64,000 bases of DNA, from positions 2,260,316 to 2,324,315 of the forward strand of contig OW203768.1 of the NCBI GenBank assembly GCA_934045905.1. The letters run 5' to 3'. The translations under genes were made by a program, and so were the position numbers. Under the pieces are notes generated by a model. That model was not told the origin of the DNA. It was given only the letters and a program-made list of their open reading frames with translations, and did no database searches. This stretch comes from Leuctra nigra (Eukaryota; Arthropoda; Insecta; Plecoptera; Leuctridae). Positions within the stretch are counted from its first letter, which is position 1; each line of letters opens with the position of its first letter. Shown here piece by piece: positions 57,641-64,000 of this stretch.

Positions 57641-59040
57641 AGTTCAATAGTACAAGGCACTTTCATGTCAATCGTAACGAGCTCAGTAACAGTTATTCGA
57701 GAAAATAATTAACACGACTGATCTGGTGGCTATTGTGGTACTACTAGGTAAATGGCGGATGATAAGGGCTCATTTGCAATAGCATAAATATAAATATTTG
57801 ATTTAGTTGTTTGTTATGGCTAAAAATGGAATTTAATATTTATAACTTTCTCCTTTTTCACTGCACTTTATTATTATTATTATTATTATGTGTCTTTATT
57901 TGCATTGAAATTATAGGTACAATACAATACAAACAGGCGATATTCAGACATTGGGCCTGATCTTCCATATGTTTTCCATCGTGTTTTCCATCGATCTTCC
58001 ATCGTGTTTCCTATGGAAACACGAACTGTAAAAAACAGATCTTGTCAAAAGTGGTTCCATCACGCATCGCTTCTTTGCGCGAATAGCTACATCGCGAAAT
58101 AACATAAATTGCTGAATACCTCAGTGTCAACAATCAAATATAATCGGCATATTTCATTACAGCACACATTCATTCAAATTCTTGGGACTACTTGATGTCT
58201 ATTCCCAAAAGCAGCATATTGATTGACGGATTGCACTTGTTTTGATCACGGCCTTCCGAATGAGGCGTCAAGAAGACTTGTGGTGCACTTGTTTCTTCAG
58301 CCATCTTATTTAGTGCATCGAACAGTTGTCACGGCAGAGAGATATATATAGATATACACTTACACTATAGCAGAGGTATTCTCACTCCACCACTAACTGC
58401 TAAATTTACCTATTGAGCCGTCGTTGCATTTATATGCTATGCACGATCTTCTTTTGTTTTATATCAGCAATTTACAATTAAACTATAAAACTATTAAATA
58501 TCGTCAAATAACAGCTATTCTGCGTGCCAGCAGGCACATCAAGTGTAATCTATGAATTAGCGGTTGATCCATCGTCAGAGATTGGTCATCAAGTAGTTCA
58601 CTCTTCACGCTATAGACGTCGCTTAAATCACCGGGGCCACCCAGATTTCCCCAATCACAGGGTCTAAAAAGGCTTCACTGCGGTCAATGTTATCAGTATA
58701 GGAGTGAGACAACCGTCTCTACTAGTATGAATGTAGTAATGATGTCCATGAATCTTGCAGTTGTGACAAGATGTTTTCGAAATATCACGTCGCTCTAAAG
58801 GTTTCAAAATAGCGCATGAAAAGGTATTATGGCGCTAAAATCACCGACGATATTTCTCTTTCTTTGAGCCCATGAAGCAGAACAAAAGATGGGGAAAGAC
58901 GCCACAGAAATATGTGGGTCTTCGGAAGTATAAACTGCTGCTAACGAGTGAATTTTCCCGTGAAAAACTGCGTGATTTTCACTTTTCCGAGAGATTTCCA
59001 CGCCATTAAACTATACGTATCCGAGGTATCTGTCCCCCCA
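57641..59040. other. no gene seen
   Basis: AT-rich. There are duplicated words ttttccatcg/ttccatcgtgtt near 57970-58010. No exon or element was recognised. Confidence 0.45.
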
Positions 59041-59290
59041 CCCCCTGTGAACAGAGTCACGTGACCAGGTGAATGCAGGGGAGGGGGGGACGCCATCACG
59101 TCTGGGCAAACAGAGGCGTCGACGAGAGATTTACAGCGTCGAGGCGTCCCCCCCCCACCCTCTGACAGGAGCTTATCGCGGCGTCGTATCAGGCAGACGC
59201 CGCGTCACCGGCGTCGTGGTGGAGGTGCCATTCTGCTTGTTTTCATGGTGGAGGTGCCGTGTGCCCTGGCACCTCCACATCATTTATATT
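59041..59290. promoter_or_regulatory. GC-rich island with perfect GTCACGTGAC palindrome and ggaggtgcc repeats
   Basis: GTCACGTGAC lies at about 59056, a perfect extended E-box. tggtggaggtgcc occurs twice (about 59217 and 59248) and ggcacctccac once inverted (59269), so the segment can fold. An 88-residue frame (59069-59335) has no recognised domain. Confidence 0.35.
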
Positions 59291-59639
59291 TCAGGGGCTT
59301 CAGCAGAGTTAGCAGGAATTAATTATCGGCTTTAGTTTTGTCATTAGACTTGGCAAATATACTTCTGCAAATCATTTCTTCGTAATTAGGTCCATAAGCA
59401 ATGATTCGTAATTAACTTTATGTTAATTAACACTTACAACAAAGTAGAGGGGCTGTTGGACGAATGTATTTAGACTTACAGGGTTGGGGAATGGGTCAAG
59501 GGCTAATTGCAAAGTCTAAGTTTTGATTGGGGGGGGGGGAGATTATCCCTTACGAGGTTGAGATAGAGAAGTAAATGTCAGCTATCTCGAAACAATGTTA
59601 TGCATCGAATAACTGTCCATTGGCAAGATAAGTCTTATC

Positions 59640-59775
59640 CTGCGACTATAGAGCCTCGAACCCGGGCCTGACAAATGATCTCCTGCACAGACTCTGTGTC
59701 TCGCCAGGTCGAGCAAGGTCAACGCTGACCTCTGGAGGTCACACGTCAGCCAAATGATGGATGCCGCTGCAAAAA
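59640..59775 (-). repeat. tRNA-like / SINE-head fragment
   Basis: On the minus strand, ctggcgagacacagag precedes a B-box-like cccgggttcgaggctc (about 59650). No full cloverleaf can be folded by eye. Confidence 0.3.
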
Positions 59776-60109
59776 CCAACAATATTAGGCAACTCGAGCT
59801 CGCAGTTTCTGTTGTGATTTCTCCAGATTCGATTTATCATTCGTTTTTAATAGAATATCTGGAATAATTTGTGGTTGAAATCTGGATGAGCGATGAGCTG
59901 TGTATTTGCTTAAGGGAGTTCCATGTCATGCATCGCCATCTTGGACTCGTATTTACCTTCACTCGGTTGACATTTACTTGAGCTTCACAATTTTATATTT
60001 TTTGTGTCTGAGAATAAGTAGAATCTACTTGAATTAATGTAAAAAGGAGTAAACTGAAACCTATGAGGAGTGGTTAGCCCGAGAGACGCCAAGATCTTTG
60101 TCACGGGGA

Positions 60110-60130
60110 GGGGGGGGGGGGGGGGGGGGG
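60110..60130. repeat. poly(G) tract, 21 bp
   Basis: 21 consecutive G residues. Confidence 0.85.
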
Positions 60131-60393
60131 ACTCGCTAAAATGAAGTAATGGAAGTTTTACAGAGAGAAGGTGATGACCCTGAAAACGAGATGCTTTTTG
60201 GATGTAAAAAATTTAAAAGAGAAAGTGGGGCCCTTTGAATGACTGTTTCTGTTTTCCTCTACGAAAAGTTGTAATTTTCAACATTTTAAAAGAGTTTGTG
60301 AAAAGTTTGAGGAAAGAACGAGGAAAGAGCTATACTAAAAGAAACTTTTGAACCAATAAATTTATGAAATATGCGAAAAATAATAGCAATAAT

Positions 60394-60509
60394 AAACACC
60401 ATCTTATAGAGACAATATTTGTGCCCAAACTCAAAGAAAATCTGAAAAAATTGAGTATTTCAGATTTTCCACGAAGAATTTGGGCACAAATATCGTTAAT
60501 AGGGTGTTT
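60394..60509. repeat. 116-bp hairpin
   Basis: The two halves are imperfect inverted copies over about 53 bp each, with a perfect stretch aatatttgtgcccaaa / tttgggcacaaatat and outer aacacc/ggtgtt, and an apical loop of only about 10 bp. Candidate MITE or structured RNA. Confidence 0.7.
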
Positions 60510-61495
60510 TGTTAAGGGATGACTCAAAAATTAACTGCACTTTATTCATATTATTCGTAAATTGAATGCGGTATCAAAGTGATGATGATGTTTGGGAAAT
60601 ATTCTCTCGATGTTTAGTGCGAGGTGATAACAACGTGAACTGAATGCTGTTAGTGACTTGTCGCTGTCGGATGCGACAGCTTGGCGAGACAAGTGAAGCA
60701 GCGCGGGAAAAGCGGGCTGTTTCCAAGAAGCAGAGAGATTCCTGGAACTGCTGGCACGTTTTGTTTTACGAGCAGTGAAATTCACAGCCCTCTAGAGTGT
60801 CAACTCCTTCCACCAATATCACACGCCACAGTTATTTATGTCCTTTCATTGTTGCACATTCATCTTTCAGCCAACGATGTGGCGGAATATTAATATTCAA
60901 ATTTTTATTAAAAATATAAAACATAGCCCCGGTCCTATTCTAGGAAAAGTGAAAAGCGACTTGCGACGAAAAAAAGTCCGCAAATCAGTTTTGATAAATT
61001 GTTTTGGCTTCATATTATTTTTGATAACAGTTTTCACACTATATTTTGTCACACTTGCAAATTTTCGAATTCTCAGTTTTTCATGAATTGTACAACGAGA
61101 GAAGGGAGTAGAATCTACATAAAATGCTCCATTTCGTGAGATTATATTTTAATACATAATCTCTGCCATTTTACCGGACGATTTGATAAATTAAAAGATT
61201 GAAAAGCAATATTTAAAGAAATGGAGCCTAATTTTGCAGATCCTATTCCACATTTCTCGTGGTTCACGTACAAGTATTCAAGGGTAGAAAGCTCATGTGA
61301 TTGATTGATGGAAAATTAAAATTAATGGAACAGCTTCATCGATAATCTTAATTTGCATGGTCATTGGGACCAACATCTTAGATGTTGTTGACAATCATTT
61401 TCATACAAATCTGCAAAAAACTTCGAGAGTAATTGCCATTTTATCGATATGTTATGCTTGTTTATAATATTTCAAAATACACAATGTTTGATGAT
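60510..61495. other. no gene seen
   Basis: Short overlapping frames at 60546-61086 have no recognised domain. A word aatttgcatggtcattgggaccaac at 61350 recalls the 57030 repeat. Confidence 0.45.
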
Positions 61496-61520
61496 AAAAA
61501 AAAAAAAAAAAAAAAAAAAA
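61496..61520. repeat. poly(A) tract, 25 bp
   Basis: 25 consecutive A residues; it may be the tail of a retroposed sequence, though no body was identified. Confidence 0.8.
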
Positions 61521-61937
61521 TCTAATACAAAATGACTTTTAACTGCTCCTTTGTCGCGTGGTATACCTCTAATATCAAGACCTATTAGATCAGCAACTTT
61601 CACTCGGACATGAATTCGCATGCAATACGAATGCTCGCTTATCAACGCGTTACACCGATCGTTTTCCTATTAATAATCAATGCAACTTGGCATGAATTAG
61701 CCAGCAGGAATTAATTTCCCAGGGGATCTCGAAGAACTTTGCAACCTGAACCCCTCCTTGCAGTAGCCAATCACAATCCTCCGCCTCAGATGAATAGAAG
61801 CTAATGAATAGCCGTCGTCTATCCAGCTTATCCAGCGGTTAATTTCCTCATGTGGAAAGCTCGTCTTGTGTAACCGCAGCTTTTCCAAAAGTTAATCAGG
61901 AGTCTTGCTGATTTAGCAATCGCTATTCATCATCGCC

Positions 61938-61996
61938 GGGGGGGGGGGGGGGGGGGGGGGTTGCTCCCCCGACCCCTGTGTGTGGGGGGGGGGGGG
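61938..61996. repeat. poly(G) 23 bp and 13 bp tracts
   Basis: G tracts at 61938-61960 and 61984-61996 flank ttgctcccccgacccctgtgtgt-type sequence. This layout can form G-quadruplexes. Confidence 0.85.
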
Positions 61997-62157
61997 ACAT
62001 CCATCTTCCGCATGCAACATATACCTCAGATGCGGTGACTTGCCAAGAATATGGCAGTGAAAAACTTGCAAGAGTTCACAGGGCTCATTGATGTAGGGAT
62101 GGACAAATTGGAGCGGATAAGATGATATTTTGCGGGTTTTATATTCTTTTAGGCCCG

Positions 62158-62292
62158 GTCTTTCAATACTCTGCTAAAGTCTCAATTAGCTCTTAACAGT
62201 TAGTTAGTGGTCATTCTAGGAATGTCATTGGTTGTTGCCATGACAATACAGTCCTAATCAACAGTTTAAATGCTAGCAGAGTATTGAAAGAC
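62158..62292. mobile_element. 135-bp MITE
   Basis: gtctttcaatactctgcta (62158-62176) is perfectly mirrored by tagcagagtattgaaagac (62274-62292). Partial inner complementarity (aacagtta / tgat...aacagttt) continues. No ORF. Confidence 0.8.
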
Positions 62293-62320
62293 TGCTATAA
62301 ATGTTTCATCGAAGCCAATG

Positions 62321-62507
62321 ATAAACCAATTCAGAAATGATCTTGGTGGCTATGGTTTCAAAAAAAATCACATGCAGTTTAGCTTTCTAGTTATCTATTC
62401 GTGTTTTACAACAATGGGTTACAACAAGAATACGCATCTGGAAAATCATACTGCATGTGAAATTCATTAGAATCCAGAGCCATCCAGATGATTTCTGAAT
62501 TGGTATA
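62321..62507. mobile_element. fold-back element, ~57-bp arms
   Basis: aaaccaattcagaaatgatc at the left is mirrored by atgatttctgaattggt at the right, and the arms continue inward through gccat/atggc and cacatgcag/ctgcatgtg. Related words (ccagagccacccaga) occur at about 26000 and 58635. Confidence 0.7.
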
Positions 62508-62554
62508 ATCATAGAAATTATTGAAATTGATAATTTTTTGTATTGGTGTTGAAC

Positions 62555-62700
62555 ATCGAACTGTCCTGCGACTAGGCTAATGGCGACGGATGAATGATGA
62601 TGATGATGAAGAACCGGTCAGGATGGACGGTGGGAAGGAGGCAGTCGTGGCCTATTAGTAGGGCACCTTCCCAACAATTGCCTCGAGACCTCGAGCTGTC
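62555..62700 (-). repeat. SINE family 1 copy
   Basis: Plus-strand text ctgtcctgcgactaggctaatggcgacgg, an atgatgatg run, gtgggaaggaggcagtcgtgg and caattgcctcgagac is the reverse complement of family 1. Confidence 0.75.
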
Positions 62701-63936
62701 TGCCTCACCACATCTTCTCTGTCTTGGATATCATGAGGGATGGAATCACATTTTAAAATGGAATAAACTTCTTCGTCTTACAATCACACAATGTCTAACA
62801 ATTTTTCCAGTAAATTTGTTTTAAATGCACCAAAGTTCGTCAACTTGGACGACAACTCATAAAAGAGCTGATGGTTTATATGTCTGTGTCAAGTATATCA
62901 TCTTCAACTCTCATAATGTTGGAGAGACAAATGTGGCCGGATCACAAGGGGATGTCAAAACAGATTTTCAACTCTAATTTCCCAACACAATATTTTGTAA
63001 GTTTTAATCTCTTTCTCGAAGAAGACAAAATGAGAAAGATCCACAAAGAAAAGTAAATTCTAGCAGGATGAATAATTTGTCACGACCCTTGATTACATTG
63101 CCAACCGCTGGAAACTTTAATTAAAAACCATCTTACATGGTTTCATTAATTTAAAACCAGAATTCATCACCTCAGCAACTGACAAACTTCAGCACTAACT
63201 CGTACAAGATACTTGAAACTTAGTAAAGACGTAACAAATCTTAAAAACTTTGCAAAACTTAAAACACTTACTTACCGTCCTCCTGACAGGTTACACCTAT
63301 TGAGAAAACAAGGTGTTTGGTTGGTACGACTGGACGCCCCTGAGTTCTCGCATAGATAAGCCGAATGTCTGGCAAAATAAACCGCCTTGTCTGGTCGAAT
63401 ACTATCTGGCGGTGGAAATTGCCGCCGTTTCTGTTCGACAGAACTCGCGATCGACGAGATTATCTTGCGCGAGTCAGCAACAATGTAGCGTGGAATTGTC
63501 TCGTAGAGTGCGAGACGAATGCAGCGGGGGATAAAACTTCGTCGCCGGAGTGGAGTTCGGAATTAGTTGAAGGGATGTGAATGTCTGCTACTTCATTTTG
63601 TTCAACCACACGCGACTTTCTTGGCAGACGACGTTGGAAGGCTCTTGAAAGTTTTCGTGGAAATGGTCAGTGATGGACGTGGATGGGAAATATTTATTGA
63701 GCTTGATATGTCAGAAGTAAACATGGAGAAAATATTTTGCTGCAAAAAAGGTTAATAATTTTTTTACCGCAATTTATTTTTACATCAATTCACGACAGTC
63801 TCAATGGCGCATCAGAGGCGTATCAGAAAATGATCTCTCCTCCCTCCCTCAACCCCAGCTTCCACTAAATACAAAGTATCATCAGTCGATCACAAGTTAA
63901 CTCAAAACAATCAATATAAGTTAAAATGCATGTTTT
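62701..63936. other. no gene supported
   Basis: 63390-63600 is GC-richer with two overlapping plus-strand frames (63313-63534, 63365-63580) but no domain is recognised. It could be a 5' exon or promoter island. Confidence 0.35.
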
Positions 63937-64000
63937 TGTTCTGCAACTGCAACTTGACTAATGACGACGGATGAATGATTATGATGATGATGATTGGGAG
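63937..64000 (-). repeat. SINE family 1 copy, cut by the window end
   Basis: ttgactaatgacgacggatg followed by atgattatgatgatgatg and gattgggag matches the 3' half of the family in reverse orientation. Confidence 0.75.

Overview
The window is eukaryotic nuclear DNA from an arthropod. It is AT-rich, has spliceosomal GT-AG introns, no operons, and tRNA-derived SINEs, MITEs, hAT elements, a P-type (THAP) transposase gene and a large satellite array. The many TAGG/ACCT simple repeats and the SINE style suggest a hemipteran such as a planthopper; this is a low-confidence impression. Nearly all of the window is non-genic or transposon-derived.

Layout. 0-0.8 kb: the tail of an unidentified reading frame and a GC-rich candidate exon whose 5' splice site is repeated four times. 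0.8-7.5 kb: AT-rich DNA with a 553-bp fold-back element (2224-2776), a MITE-like element with a tRNA-like sequence inside (6078-6435) and remnants of a dispersed 'caaaatttcag' repeat. 7.7-14.0 kb: a frameshifted Ty3/gypsy gag remnant (+ strand) abutting the one clearly recognisable protein gene, a three-exon THAP/P-element-type transposase on the minus strand (exons 13928-13998, 13285-13468, 8622-11507; 1046 predicted residues, no internal stop). Its linker is expanded by an in-frame minisatellite. 14-30 kb: SINE copies, fold-back elements, a palindrome built around a tRNA-like sequence, a 16-copy AACCGGTT array, and two non-autonomous hAT elements with exact 8-bp target duplications (21705-22487 and 26349-26973).

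30.197-52.319 kb is an uninterrupted satellite of about 205 head-to-tail 108-bp units. It has 107- and 109-bp variants, two interchanging sub-types, a C/T variant at a CpG, and a local four-unit (432-bp) higher-order repeat near its right end. One frame of the unit has no stop, so the array gives long repetitive ORFs; I do not think these are genes. 52.3-64 kb: mixed intergenic DNA with another copy of a MITE seen left of the array, more SINE and fold-back elements, two GC-rich promoter-like islands and several very long poly(G)/poly(C) tracts.

The most noteworthy items are the intact P-type transposase with its repeat-expanded linker, the satellite with its emerging higher-order structure, the AACCGGTT (Grainyhead-type) array, the two tRNA-like sequences inside inverted repeats, and the duplicated splice donors. 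I saw no bacterial-type defence system or CRISPR array.
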